A stretch of DNA of 64,000 nucleotides from the NCBI RefSeq assembly GCF_024734665.1, contig NZ_CP102931.1, positions 2,912,001-2,976,000 of the forward strand, in the 5' to 3' direction. Origin of the DNA: Variovorax paradoxus (GTDB lineage: Bacteria > Pseudomonadota > Gammaproteobacteria > Burkholderiales > Burkholderiaceae_C). The translations under genes were made by a program, and so were the position numbers. The notes beneath the pieces were generated by a model that did no database searches, was not told the DNA's origin, and saw only the letters and a program-made list of their open reading frames with translations. Numbering within the stretch: position 1 is the stretch's first letter; each line of letters begins with the position of its first letter. This document shows positions 16,100-25,686 of this stretch, in pieces.

Positions 16100-17962
16100 T
16101 CATGACTGCTGTTGTTGCCGTTGCTGTTGCGCCCTCATGATCTGGTGCCGTTGCCAGTGGCGTCCGGCGATGGCCTTGAAAGTCTCTTTCTGCTTGCGGA
16201 AGCCCGCGAGCTTTATCTTGGTTGTGCGCGCGCCCAGCAAGCCCTTGTCGTGATGGGTGACGACGAGGATGTCGCCGAAGGCGTTGTCCTGGTAGGTCAG
16301 GCCCTTGACTTCGTCCCACGAAATCGTCGAGCCGCCATCGGCAGTACGGTGCAGGCCGGTGTAAGTCACGTCGATGCGGTCGCCGTTCTTCAGCGTGAAG
16401 CTGACAGGCGGAAAGTGGCGCAGCACCACGGCGCGCTCTTCCTCGTTGGCAGGCTCGTAGCGATAGGCCAGGCTCAGCTCGTGGTTCTGCACGAAGCGCT
16501 GCTCGTAGTCGCTCCACAGGCGCTGCTCGATGGCTGCAGCGGTTTCGATCTCGTCGGCCCACGAGGCCTCTGGCGCGGTCGCGACGATGGCGCCGTAGGC
16601 GCTCTCGGGCACGTGATGGTTGACGTTGCGCATGCGCTCCAGCAGCGGCGGATGGCTGTCGTAGGGGTGCGGCACGTCGGCCGTCTTCATCGCCTCGATG
16701 AACGCGTCGGAGCTTGCATAGGGTGGCAGGCCGTCCGCGACGAAACGGGCGATGCCCAGCGCGCCGTCATGCTCGCGGTTCTGCGCGAACAGCTTGCGCT
16801 CGACGTCGTTGCGGTAGCTCGCGTAGGCCGAGATCTTGATAAGCGACTGCACGATGGCATGCGGCGCCGTGAGGCCGGCGGCCACGCGGTCGGCCTTGTA
16901 TTCGCGCTCGCGGCTGTCGCGCGCCAGGGCGAACGAGAAGATCATGCGGTACAGCCGCAGCAGGTAGTGCGCCACGATGGTGAGGCCGCCGCTGCGCATC
17001 TTCCAGGTGTATTGGTCGAACTGCAGCAGCTTGGGGCCGAGCGCCGCGCTGCTGCGGGTGTCGCCGCCGCCCAGGTGGGCCAGTTCGTGCGCGAGCACGG
17101 CATCAGCTTCGGTCTGGTCGAGCACGCGCAGCAGCGGAAGGCTGACGAACAGCGTGCGGCCTTGAAAGGTGCGGCCCTTGACCTCGCACGGCGCCTCGGT
17201 CACGAAGAAGTTGGTGTCGATGCCGGCCACAATCTGGTCGGGCGGAGTGGTCTTCACGCGGCCAGCCAACTGCTGGATGCGCTCCCAAAGGCGCGGTGCG
17301 TCGGCCTGTGAGATCAGCTCGCCCTCGATCTCGTTGCCCCAGGGCAGCTTCTTGAACAGCGTGTAGATCGCATAGAACACCGCCGCGCCGGCCGCGATGC
17401 CCGCCAGCGCGATCAGCTTGACGTAGTAGCTCTGCCAGAAGTACGCGGTGAGCCAGAACGACAGCCACACCAGCATCGCGCTTTGCAGCACGACCTCGAC
17501 CGCGCTCGACACCGTCATGAGCCGCCAGCCGGCGACGAAGCTGGCGTAGCGCAGGCCTCTATTGGCAAAGGCCAGCGCGCCCAGCACCAGTGCCGCCGCG
17601 AGCAGCGCGGCGCCGAGCACGATGGTCCAGATGGCGGCGCGGTCGGCCCAGTGGAACTGCCACTGCATCGAATAGGGGCTGCACACCTTGTCGTGGAAAT
17701 TCTTGTCTTCCGGCGCTGTGGCGTCGCAGGCCTTGGAGAGTGGATGGCTGCGGTAGAACTCGGTGGCCTCGGTCTTGTCCGCGGCCGACAGGCGGGCGTC
17801 GCCGGCGATGCGCTTTTCTATGGCCTGCAGGAATTCCGCATCCTGCGAACGCAATGCGTATTCAGTGAAGACCAGCGTTGCCGCCGGAATGGCGAACAGC
17901 GACACGAGCGTGAGAAGAAACACGCGCAAGAGGTCGGCATGGATCGTGCGTGCGAGGGCCAT
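16100..17962 (-). CDS. M48-family membrane metalloprotease
   Basis: A 620-residue protein with an N-terminal membrane helix, further hydrophobic segments near residues 105-220, and the zinc motif HELAH at H292-H296, followed by the GGGD turn. The third zinc ligand is probably in the REREYKADR segment downstream. It resembles HtpX/Ste24-like quality-control proteases but is about twice as long: the C-terminal 200 residues form an extra soluble domain after VPHPYDSHPPLLERM. The sequence ends in an Arg/Gln-rich tail. It follows the promoter side of the ACS transporter but with its own 75-base gap. Confidence 0.88.
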   Translation of the reverse strand: MALARTIHADLLRVFLLTLVSLFAIPAATLVFTEYALRSQDAEFLQAIEKRIAGDARLSAADKTEATEFYRSHPLSKACDATAPEDKNFHDKVCSPYSMQWQFHWADRAAIWTIVLGAALLAAALVLGALAFANRGLRYASFVAGWRLMTVSSAVEVVLQSAMLVWLSFWLTAYFWQSYYVKLIALAGIAAGAAVFYAIYTLFKKLPWGNEIEGELISQADAPRLWERIQQLAGRVKTTPPDQIVAGIDTNFFVTEAPCEVKGRTFQGRTLFVSLPLLRVLDQTEADAVLAHELAHLGGGDTRSSAALGPKLLQFDQYTWKMRSGGLTIVAHYLLRLYRMIFSFALARDSREREYKADRVAAGLTAPHAIVQSLIKISAYASYRNDVERKLFAQNREHDGALGIARFVADGLPPYASSDAFIEAMKTADVPHPYDSHPPLLERMRNVNHHVPESAYGAIVATAPEASWADEIETAAAIEQRLWSDYEQRFVQNHELSLAYRYEPANEEERAVVLRHFPPVSFTLKNGDRIDVTYTGLHRTADGGSTISWDEVKGLTYQDNAFGDILVVTHHDKGLLGARTTKIKLAGFRKQKETFKAIAGRHWQRHQIMRAQQQRQQQQS

Positions 17963-18160
17963 GGGGTGCTGCTCCTGGATAGCGATTGCTGTGAGTTGTT
18001 GTAGACGGTCCGGGAAGGCGATAGGGTAGCGGGCGCGGCGCGTGCAGTGAAGCCCGATGCAACGTCAAGCAGCGCCGCGCACCGACCTGCCGCCGAATAA
18101 GGTTATCCCTTTTGCATCGTTCCGAGGCCCGGGGTGCAGGTATAGCCTTCGTGCTCATTC

Positions 18161-18958
18161 ATGACTGTCACCTCCGTCACTCCATCTCCGTCGTCGTCTG
18201 GTTCAGGGCCATCGCCCGTTGCATGGATCGCCGGTGTCGGCGCCAGCGCGGGCTTGGGTGCGGCACTTGCGCGGCGTTTCGCGGCCGAAGGTTTCATCGT
18301 TGCGCTGACCGGCCGAACGAAGGCCCAACTCGACGCGGTGGCCGGTGAAATCGTTGCGGCCGGCGGCCGGGCTCATGCCTTCGCGGGAGACGTGGCGAGC
18401 GAGGCCGAGATGCACGGCATCGCGCAGAAGGCGAGGGCGCTGGGCCCGCTCACGGTGGCCATCTTCAATGCCGCGAGCGCAGTGCGCGCGCCGACGCTGG
18501 AGCTCTCGGTCGACCAGTTCACGCAGGCCTGGCGCACCAGCGCGCTGGGCGGGTTCATCTTCGGGCACGAGGCGCTGCGCGGGCTGCTGGCCAATTCCTT
18601 CGAGGCGGCTGGAGCACACGCACGCGGCACCTTGCTGTTCACCGGCGCCACCGCGGCGCTGCGCGGCAAACCGCCGTTCGCGGCCTTCGCCGCAGCCAAG
18701 GCTGCGTTGCGTTCTTTGAGCCAGAGCCTGGCGCGCGAATTCGGCCCGCAGGGCATTCACGTGGCGCATGTGGTGATCGATGGCGGCATCGACGGCGAGC
18801 GCCTGCGCAACAACGCGCCGCAGCGCGTGGAACAAGCCGGCGACGACGGCCTGTTGCAGCTCGAAGCCATCGCCGAAAGTTACTGGCAGCTGCATGTGCA
18901 GCACCGCAGCGCATGGACGCAGGAACTCGACCTGCGGCCGTTCAAGGAACCGTTTTGA
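18161..18958 (+). CDS. Short-chain dehydrogenase/reductase with Phe at the catalytic Tyr position
   Basis: A 265-residue SDR. The Rossmann motif (GVGASAGLGAALARRFAAEG), NAG-like NAAS and the C-terminal HVAHVVIDGGID are clear. The usual YxxxK is FAAFAAAK: the lysine is kept but the tyrosine is Phe, and the preceding catalytic Ser region reads FTGATAAL. Homologues with this pattern exist, so it may be a subfamily trait rather than a dead copy. The reading frame ends with TGAGGAG, which also supplies the ribosome site of the CmcJ-like gene 13 bases on; the two are surely co-transcribed. Confidence 0.87.
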   Translation: MTVTSVTPSPSSSGSGPSPVAWIAGVGASAGLGAALARRFAAEGFIVALTGRTKAQLDAVAGEIVAAGGRAHAFAGDVASEAEMHGIAQKARALGPLTVAIFNAASAVRAPTLELSVDQFTQAWRTSALGGFIFGHEALRGLLANSFEAAGAHARGTLLFTGATAALRGKPPFAAFAAAKAALRSLSQSLAREFGPQGIHVAHVVIDGGIDGERLRNNAPQRVEQAGDDGLLQLEAIAESYWQLHVQHRSAWTQELDLRPFKEPF

Positions 18959-18971
18959 GGAGTCACGCCAC

Positions 18972-19832
18972 ATGAGCGTCGGATCGAATGGACAGATGCT
19001 TGCCGCCACGCTGCCCTCGGTGGAGGCAGAGCTCAACTACCTGAAGGCGGGCCAGGGGCGGCCCGTGAGCTACACCTTCGAGCCACCGCCCGGCACGCCC
19101 TGGGTAACGGGCGAACTGGAGCCGCGCCGCGTGACGATTCGCGACGGCCGCCCGCTGGTGGCGCTGAACGAGCTGACGCTCGACCGCAGCGGCTTCACGC
19201 AGATTTCGCATCGCAGCGTGCTCGCCGATTTCTCGCACGACGCCGCGATCCGCGACATCTACTACCGCGAGGCCGAGGCCCTGCTGCGCGACGTGACGGG
19301 TGCCGAGAAGATCGTGGTGTTCGACCACACGCTGCGCGACAGCGCACAAGGCTCGCGCCGCACGGCCGAGCTGCGCGAGCCGGTGCGCCGCGTGCACAAC
19401 GACCAGACTTTCGTCTCCGCGCCGCGCCGGGTGCATGCCCACCTGCCGCCCGAAGAAGCCGAGGAGCGCCTGAAGCACCGCTTCGCAATCATCAACCTGT
19501 GGCGTCCGCTGGCTACGGTGGAGCGCCTGCCGCTCGCGTTGTGCGATGCGCGCTCCATCTCGCCCAATGACTTGGTGCCCAGCGACCTGGTCTACCCCGA
19601 CAAGGTGGGCGAGACCTATTCGTTCACCTGGAACCCGGAGCACCGCTGGTACTGGTTCCCGCGGATGCGGCCCGACGAGGCCCTGCTGCTGAAGATCTAC
19701 GACTCGCGCGAAGACGGTGTGGCACGCTACACCGCGCACACCGCGTTCGAAGACCCGACCGGTTCGCGCGAGGCGCCGCCACGACGCAGCATCGAACTGC
19801 GCGCGCTGGTGTTCTGGCCGGCTGGCAAATAA
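18972..19832 (+). CDS. CmcJ/NvfI-family oxidoreductase-like protein
   Basis: A 286-residue protein with the signature stretches of the family: VFDHTLRDS, the HNDQTF-type VHNDQTF (His-x-Asp), RFAIINLWRP, LALCDARS and the C-terminal RYTAHTAFEDP and RSIELRALVFWP. Named members are the cephamycin 7-alpha-methoxylation protein CmcJ and the fungal isomerase NvfI, which resemble non-haem iron dioxygenases; bacterial members like this one are uncharacterised. It forms a two-gene unit with the SDR, which suggests modification of a small secondary-metabolite-like substrate. This role is inferred. Confidence 0.8.
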   Translation: MSVGSNGQMLAATLPSVEAELNYLKAGQGRPVSYTFEPPPGTPWVTGELEPRRVTIRDGRPLVALNELTLDRSGFTQISHRSVLADFSHDAAIRDIYYREAEALLRDVTGAEKIVVFDHTLRDSAQGSRRTAELREPVRRVHNDQTFVSAPRRVHAHLPPEEAEERLKHRFAIINLWRPLATVERLPLALCDARSISPNDLVPSDLVYPDKVGETYSFTWNPEHRWYWFPRMRPDEALLLKIYDSREDGVARYTAHTAFEDPTGSREAPPRRSIELRALVFWPAGK

Positions 19833-19960
19833 GTTGAAACTGTTCTTCCGAACAAAGTTCTACAACCTCTCGCCCACCCGATTCTTTACCCTGAATTAGC
19901 ACCACCCGGGCGCTGACCCCACGCCTGCACCGATCGCCGCCCTTGGCGACAATCGGTTCA

Positions 19961-21184
19961 ATGCGTTCTTCCCCTTTCTTCAAGATGGCCCTGCTGCTGG
20001 GCCTGCTCTCGGCCATCGGGCCTTTCGCCATCGACATGTACCTGCCGGCGCTGCCGGCCATCGGACAGAGCCTGCACGCCGACATTGGCGCGGTGCAGAT
20101 GAGCCTCACGGCGTTCTTTCTGTCGCTTGGTGCGGGCCAGTTGTTGTACGGCCCGATCTCCGACATGGTGGGCCGCAAGCCGCCGCTGTATGCGGGGCTG
20201 CTGCTGTTCGCGCTCGCCAGCGTGGGCTGCGCGATGGCGACCGACATCCAGACGCTGATCGTGCTGCGCTTCGTCCAGGGCCTGGGCGCCGCGGCCGGCA
20301 TGGCGATTCCGCGTGCCGTGGTGCGCGACCTGCATACGGGCACCGATGCCGCGCGGCTGATGTCGCTGCTGATGCTGGTGTTCAGCGTGTCGCCGATCCT
20401 TGCGCCGCTTGCGGGCAGTGCGGTAATCGCGGTTGCCGGATGGCGCGGCGTGTTCTGGGCCGTGACCATCGCGGCCGTGGCGGGCCTGGCAATGATGGTC
20501 AAGCTGCTCGATGAAACGCGCCCGGCCTCGGAGCGCGTCGAAAGCAGCCTCGGCAGCGCGCTGTCGGCCTACTGGCTGCTGCTGCGCGACAAGCATTACC
20601 TCGGGCTGGTGTTCATCGGCAGCTTCGCGATGGCGGGCTTCTTCACCTACCTGGCGAATTCGTCGTTCGTGATGATCGACCACTACGGCCTGTCGCCCGC
20701 GCTCTACAGCGTGGCCTTCGGCGTGAACGCGGCGGCCTTCATTGCGGCCTCGCAGTTCACCGGCTCGCTGGGCGAGCGCTACGGGCTGGTCAACCTCGTC
20801 AAGTTCGGCGTGGTGTGCTGCGGCGTGGCGATGGTCGCGATGTTCGTCTACTTCGCGATGGGCGGCGACAACATCTGGGTGCTCATCGTCCTGTACTTCA
20901 TCGCCTCGGGCTTCATGGGCCTGGTGATTCCGACCACAGGTGTGCTCGCGCTCGAGATGCACGGCGCCATCGCCGGCACGGCCTCGGCGCTGCTGGGCAC
21001 GCTGCAGATGCTGACGGGCGCACTGGCAATGGCGGTGGTGGGCCTCTTCACCGACGGCCGGCCGCTGCCGATGGTGGCTGGCATGGCCGGCGGTGCACTC
21101 ATCGCGCTGGTGCTGACCTGGCTCACGCTGGGCGGCGTGCGCTCCGAGCCCACTGAAAAGACAGGAAGGGCGCAGCAAGCCTGA
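19961..21184 (+). CDS. Bcr/CflA-family drug efflux MFS transporter
   Basis: A 407-residue, 12-segment drug:H+ antiporter. The DMYLPALPAI segment in helix 1 and the GPISDMVGRKPPLY loop are the Bcr/CflA signature; RFVQGLGAAAGMAIPRAVVRD is motif C-like. The ATG at 19961 opens into the conserved N-terminus; a TTG at 19943 would add six residues. Its stop overlaps the start of the next MFS gene by one base (TGATG), so both exporters are translated from one message. Confidence 0.9.
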   Translation: MRSSPFFKMALLLGLLSAIGPFAIDMYLPALPAIGQSLHADIGAVQMSLTAFFLSLGAGQLLYGPISDMVGRKPPLYAGLLLFALASVGCAMATDIQTLIVLRFVQGLGAAAGMAIPRAVVRDLHTGTDAARLMSLLMLVFSVSPILAPLAGSAVIAVAGWRGVFWAVTIAAVAGLAMMVKLLDETRPASERVESSLGSALSAYWLLLRDKHYLGLVFIGSFAMAGFFTYLANSSFVMIDHYGLSPALYSVAFGVNAAAFIAASQFTGSLGERYGLVNLVKFGVVCCGVAMVAMFVYFAMGGDNIWVLIVLYFIASGFMGLVIPTTGVLALEMHGAIAGTASALLGTLQMLTGALAMAVVGLFTDGRPLPMVAGMAGGALIALVLTWLTLGGVRSEPTEKTGRAQQA

Positions 21185-22656
21185 TGAACACGGTACACGC
21201 TGGCGCCGGGCTCCCGGTGACCGAAGAAAACGGTAGCGGCAACAACGCAGCCCACAAGCCCATCGACGGGCTGGCCCAGCCCGAGCGCGGCTGGGCGATG
21301 CTGGTCATCATCCTCGGGCTGATCGTGGCGGTGCTCGACGGCACCATCGTCAACCTGGCGCTGCCGGGCATCGCCCGCGAGCTGCAGGCCAGCCCGTCGC
21401 AGGCGATCTGGGTGGTCAACGCGTATCAGATCGCCACGCTGGTGATGCTGCTGCCACTGGCTTCGCTGGGCGATCTCGTGGGCTACCGGCGCGTGTACCT
21501 GGTGGGGATGGCGGTGTTCACGCTGTCGTCGCTGGCAGCCACCTTTGCCAATTCGCTCGGCACACTGATCGCGGCGCGCGCCTTCCAGGGGCTGGGTGCC
21601 GCCGGCATCATGAGCGTGAACGCGGCGCTGGTGCGGTTGACGTATCCGTCGGCGCAACTGGGCAAGGGCATGGCCATCAACTCGCTGGTGGTCGCGACTT
21701 CTTCGGTGGCCGGGCCTTCGGTGGCTGCGGCCATCCTGTCGGTGGCCTCGTGGCCCTGGCTCTTTGCCATCAACGTGCCGCTGGGCCTTGTCACTTTCGC
21801 GCTGGGCATGAAGGCGCTGCCGTTCAACCGCGTGGCGCCGGCGGCCGGGCTGCGGTTTTCGCCCATCGACGTGGCGCTGAACGTGCTGATGTTCTCGCTG
21901 GTGTTCCTGGGCGTCGACCGGCTCGGCGTGCGCGAAGGAGCGGTACAGGGCGCCACGGGTTCACACGCTTCGGCCTGGGGCATCCTGCTGGCGGGCTTGA
22001 TCGTCGGTTTCATCTATCTGCAACGTCAGCGCAAGCAGGCTGTGCCGTTGTTCCCCATCGACCTGCTGCGCATTCCGGTGTTCGCACTGTCGATGGGTAC
22101 TTCGGTCGCCGCGTTCTGCGCGCAGATGCTGGCCTACATCGCGCTGCCTTTCCTGTTGCTCGACGTGTATGGGCGCAGCCACATCGAGGCCGGGCTGCTG
22201 ATCACGGCGTGGCCGCTGGCCATCGTGGTGATGGCGCCCATAGCGGGAAGGCTGATCGGACGCTACCCCGACGGGCTGCTGGGCGGCATTGGACTGGGCC
22301 TGCTGGCAACGGGGCTGGCGCTGCTGGCGGCGCTGCCGGCAAACCCGGGCGATGCCGACATCGCCTGGCGCATGGCGCTGTGCGGGCTGGGCTTCGGGCT
22401 GTTCCAGTCGCCCAACAACCACACCATCGTGACTTCGCCGCCGGCGCACCGCAGCGGTGCGGCCAGCGGCATGCTCGGCACGGCGCGGCTGACCGGGCAG
22501 ACGCTGGGGGCGGTGGTGCTGGCGGGCGTCTTCAGCGTCTGGAGCCCGCACGGAGGCCACGGCCCCGTGGTGGCGCTGGTGCTGGCGGCCAGCTGTGCCG
22601 CGGTGGCGGCGGTTTTCAGCACGCTGCGGCTCAAGACGACAAGTCCTGGCGGCTGA
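21184..22656 (+). CDS. DHA2-family (EmrB/QacA/SmvA-like) MFS exporter
   Basis: A 490-residue, 14-segment transporter. VAVLDGTIVNLALPGIARELQ is the DHA2 helix-1 motif, and ASLGDLVGYRRVYL the loop motif. The length and pattern are closest to SmvA/QacA-type quaternary-compound exporters. A stop/start overlap couples it to the Bcr/CflA gene. The stretch HRSGAASGMLGTARLTGQTLG near the C-terminus is family-typical. The next gene, pqiA, begins 21 bases on, so the paraquat-inducible operon may be read through from here. Confidence 0.9.
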   Translation: MNTVHAGAGLPVTEENGSGNNAAHKPIDGLAQPERGWAMLVIILGLIVAVLDGTIVNLALPGIARELQASPSQAIWVVNAYQIATLVMLLPLASLGDLVGYRRVYLVGMAVFTLSSLAATFANSLGTLIAARAFQGLGAAGIMSVNAALVRLTYPSAQLGKGMAINSLVVATSSVAGPSVAAAILSVASWPWLFAINVPLGLVTFALGMKALPFNRVAPAAGLRFSPIDVALNVLMFSLVFLGVDRLGVREGAVQGATGSHASAWGILLAGLIVGFIYLQRQRKQAVPLFPIDLLRIPVFALSMGTSVAAFCAQMLAYIALPFLLLDVYGRSHIEAGLLITAWPLAIVVMAPIAGRLIGRYPDGLLGGIGLGLLATGLALLAALPANPGDADIAWRMALCGLGFGLFQSPNNHTIVTSPPAHRSGAASGMLGTARLTGQTLGAVVLAGVFSVWSPHGGHGPVVALVLAASCAAVAAVFSTLRLKTTSPGG

Positions 22657-22676
22657 ATGAGTTAGGGTACTCACCT

Positions 22677-23321
22677 ATGAAGGAAGTACCTGACACCGTG
22701 GTCTGCCCGGGGTGCGATGCGGTCTACAGCCGTGCGCCCCTGCATCCCCGCGACGTGGCGCACTGTCCGCGCTGCGGCACAGAGCTCGGCCGGCACCCCG
22801 GCCAGCAGGAGCGCCGCATCCTTCCGCTGACGGTGGCCTGCCTGATCATGTTCGCCATCGCGAACCTGTTTCCCATCGTCGAGATCGAGCTCCAGGGCCT
22901 GCGCAGCCAGACCACGCTGGCCGGTGCGGTGGTGGCGCTTGGCGCCGAGGGCATGTCGCTGGTGGCGCTGCTGGTGCTGGCCACGACCATTCTTTTTCCC
23001 TTTCTGCAGCTGTGCATCCTGGCTTACCTGCTGATTCCGCTGAGCCGCGAGCACCGGCCCGTGGGTTTCGCGCTGCTGGTGCGGGCCATGCAGTCGCTGC
23101 GGCCCTGGGGAATGATCGAAGTGTTCCTGCTCGGGGTGCTGGTGGCCATCGTCAAGCTGTCGAGCATGGCGAGCGTGGTGCCGGGGCCGGCGCTGTGGGC
23201 CTTCATGGCGCTGACGGTCATGCTGACGGCGGTGCTGTCGTTCAACCCGGGCGCGTTCTGGGAAATGACTTTCCGCCCGAAGGGCGAACCCAAGGCTGAA
23301 GAAGACGGGGCGTCGGCATGA
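22677..23321 (+). CDS. pqiA: Paraquat-inducible protein A domain, first half
   Basis: A 214-residue membrane protein with one zinc-ribbon (CPGC at 10-13, CPRC near 31) followed by four transmembrane segments. In E. coli PqiA is one 417-residue protein with two such units; here each unit is its own gene. It overlaps the second unit by ATGA at 23318. PqiA is the inner-membrane partner of the PqiB tunnel that moves lipids between the inner and outer membranes and protects against membrane stress. Confidence 0.92.
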   Translation: MKEVPDTVVCPGCDAVYSRAPLHPRDVAHCPRCGTELGRHPGQQERRILPLTVACLIMFAIANLFPIVEIELQGLRSQTTLAGAVVALGAEGMSLVALLVLATTILFPFLQLCILAYLLIPLSREHRPVGFALLVRAMQSLRPWGMIEVFLLGVLVAIVKLSSMASVVPGPALWAFMALTVMLTAVLSFNPGAFWEMTFRPKGEPKAEEDGASA

Positions 23322-24040
23322 AGCTGCCTGCCTTCCTCGAGCGGCAAGAACACCACGACGAAGACGCGCCGGTTCTCACCGCCGCCTCGCTAGGCCTCAT
23401 GGCCTGCCCGCATTGCGCCGCCGTCTGGAAAGACGCCGAGGAGGGCGACGCCTGCGGCCGCTGCGGCACGCACCTGCACACGCGCAAGCGGCAGAGCCTG
23501 AACCGCACATGGGCCTTCCTGATAGCGGCCTGCATGATGTATATACCGGCCAACCTGCTGCCGGTGATGATCACGCGCACGCTGTTCGGCGCGCAGTACG
23601 ACACCATCCTGAGCGGGGTGATCTATTTCTGGGTGTCGGGCGCCTACGGGCTGGCGGCCATCGTCTTCATTGCGAGCTTCCTGGTGCCGCTGTTCAAGCT
23701 GGCGGTGCTTTTTTTGCTCGTGGTGCTGGCGCAGCGCGGCAGCACCTGGCGCCGGCGGGAGCGGGCCAAGCTGTATCACATCATCGAAGTGATCGGCCGC
23801 TGGTCGATGCTCGACGTGTTCGTGGTGTCGCTGCTGACCGGGCTGGTGCAGATCCAGGGCTTCGCGGTCATCACCGCGGGCGTGGGCATCGCGGCCTTCG
23901 GATCGGTGGTGGTGCTGACCATGCTGGCCTCGCTGAGCTTCGACCCGAAACTCACGTGGGACAGCAAGGAGGCGCAGGCCACCCTGCAGGAGAACGAAGT
24001 TGCGCAGGGACATGAAAACAGGGACGAGAAACCAGCATGA
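23318..24040 (+). CDS. pqiA: Paraquat-inducible protein A domain, second half
   Basis: A 240-residue membrane protein with its own zinc-ribbon (CPHC near 29, CGRC near 46), four transmembrane segments and a charged cytoplasmic tail. The PANLLPVM and HIIEVIGRWSMLDVFVVSLLT segments are PqiA hallmarks. It presumably pairs with the preceding half to rebuild the two-unit PqiA seen in enterobacteria. Its last codons overlap the pqiB start (ATGA). Confidence 0.92.
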   Translation: MKLPAFLERQEHHDEDAPVLTAASLGLMACPHCAAVWKDAEEGDACGRCGTHLHTRKRQSLNRTWAFLIAACMMYIPANLLPVMITRTLFGAQYDTILSGVIYFWVSGAYGLAAIVFIASFLVPLFKLAVLFLLVVLAQRGSTWRRRERAKLYHIIEVIGRWSMLDVFVVSLLTGLVQIQGFAVITAGVGIAAFGSVVVLTMLASLSFDPKLTWDSKEAQATLQENEVAQGHENRDEKPA

Positions 24041-25686
24041 GTGAAGAAGACCAACCCCAGGACAAACCGGCGTCGTCCGCCCAGCCCCCGCTGCCAAAGC
24101 CGCGCGTGGTGCGCCGGCGCGAGTGGTTGCCCTCGCTGATCTGGCTGATTCCCATCGTGGCCGCGCTGGTCGGCATCACGCTGGTGGCCCGCATCCTGCT
24201 GGAGCGCGGCCCCGAAGTGGTGCTGACCTTCAAGACCGCCGAGGGTCTGGAGGCCGGCAAGACCGCCGTCAAGTACAAGGACGTGCAGATCGGTCTCGTC
24301 ACTCACCTGCGGCTGGCGCGCGACCGCTCGCACGTGCGCGTGCTGGTGCAGTTCAACAAGGAGGCAGAGAGCTTCACCGCCTCGGACTCGCGCTTCTGGG
24401 TGGTTCGGCCACGGCTCGACACCTCGGGCATCTCGGGCCTCAACACCTTGCTGTCGGGTGCCTACATCGGCGCCGACGCGGGCGTGTCGAAGGACACCGC
24501 GGGCGAATTCACCGGGCTCGAAACCCCGCCCATCGTCACGCGCGACGACTCGGGCAAGCAATTTCTGCTGCGCGCCAACGACGTGGGCTCACTCGACGTG
24601 GGTTCGCCGGTGTACTTCCGGCGCGTCAAGGTCGGGCAAGTGGCCGCCTACGAACTCGACGGCGACGGGCGCGGCGTGACCATGCGCGTCTTCGTCAACT
24701 CGCCCTACGACAAGTTCGTGGGCATGAACACGCGCTTCTGGCAGGCCAGCGGCATCGACGCGCAGCTGAGCGCCAGCGGCTTCACGCTGCGCACGCAGTC
24801 GCTGGCGACCATCCTGCTCGGCGGCATCGCGTTCCAGGCGCCCGACGACGCGATGGGCCCGGTCGCCAAGGAGAACGCCGCCTTCACGCTGGCGCAGGAC
24901 GAAGCCGCCGCCATGAAGGAGCCCGATGGGCCTTCGCAAACCCTGCTGATGTACTTCAACCAGTCGCTGCGCGGCCTGACGCCGGGTGCGCCAGTGGACT
25001 TCCGCGGCGTGGTGATCGGCGAGGTCAAGTCGATCGGCGTGGAGTTCGACCGCGCCGAGCGCGAGTTCCGCATGCCGGTGCTGGTGCAGGTCTACCCTGA
25101 TCGCTTGCGCCGCCGCGCCGGCGAGAGCGGCGTTGAATCTCGCGCTACCCAGCAGGAGCGGCTGCGCTTCCTGACCGAGAAGGGCTTGCGCGCCCAGTTG
25201 CGCAGCGGCAACCTGCTGACCGGCCAGGTTTACGTGGCGCTCGACTTCTTCCCGAAGGCGCCGCCAGCAAAGATCGACCTGAGCAAGAACCCGATCGAGC
25301 TGCCCACCGTGGCCAACAGCCTCGACGAGATCCAGTCGCAGGTGCAGGAGATAGCGACCAAGCTCAACAAGGTGCCGTACGAGCAGATCGCGGGCGACCT
25401 GCGCACCACGCTCGCCACGCTCAACAAGACGCTGACGGCCACCGAGCAGACGGTGACCCGCATCAACAACGACGTCACGCCCGAGCTGGCCGCGGCCATG
25501 AAGGACGTGCGCAAGACCGTGAACAGTGCCGAGCGCACGCTGGCCGACGATTCGCCGCTGCAGCAGGACATGCGCCAGACGCTGCAGGAGCTGACGCGCG
25601 CCGCTGGCTCTGTGCGCGTGTTGACCGATTACCTCGAACGCCACCCCGAGTCGCTGCTGCGCGGCAAACCGGACGACAAGAAATGA
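24037..25686 (+). CDS. pqiB: Intermembrane transport protein PqiB (MCE tunnel)
   Basis: A 549-residue protein with one N-terminal membrane anchor (about 25-47) and three MCE/MlaD repeats (beginning near 55, 170 and 300, each with a GLEAGKTAVKYKDVQIG-, DVGSPVYFRRVKVGQV- or PGAPVDFRGVVIGEV-like core), then a long C-terminal helical stretch (about 425-530) that in PqiB forms the needle reaching the outer membrane. It acts in the periplasm as a hexameric lipid conduit. It overlaps both neighbours by ATGA. Confidence 0.93.
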   Translation: MSEEDQPQDKPASSAQPPLPKPRVVRRREWLPSLIWLIPIVAALVGITLVARILLERGPEVVLTFKTAEGLEAGKTAVKYKDVQIGLVTHLRLARDRSHVRVLVQFNKEAESFTASDSRFWVVRPRLDTSGISGLNTLLSGAYIGADAGVSKDTAGEFTGLETPPIVTRDDSGKQFLLRANDVGSLDVGSPVYFRRVKVGQVAAYELDGDGRGVTMRVFVNSPYDKFVGMNTRFWQASGIDAQLSASGFTLRTQSLATILLGGIAFQAPDDAMGPVAKENAAFTLAQDEAAAMKEPDGPSQTLLMYFNQSLRGLTPGAPVDFRGVVIGEVKSIGVEFDRAEREFRMPVLVQVYPDRLRRRAGESGVESRATQQERLRFLTEKGLRAQLRSGNLLTGQVYVALDFFPKAPPAKIDLSKNPIELPTVANSLDEIQSQVQEIATKLNKVPYEQIAGDLRTTLATLNKTLTATEQTVTRINNDVTPELAAAMKDVRKTVNSAERTLADDSPLQQDMRQTLQELTRAAGSVRVLTDYLERHPESLLRGKPDDKK

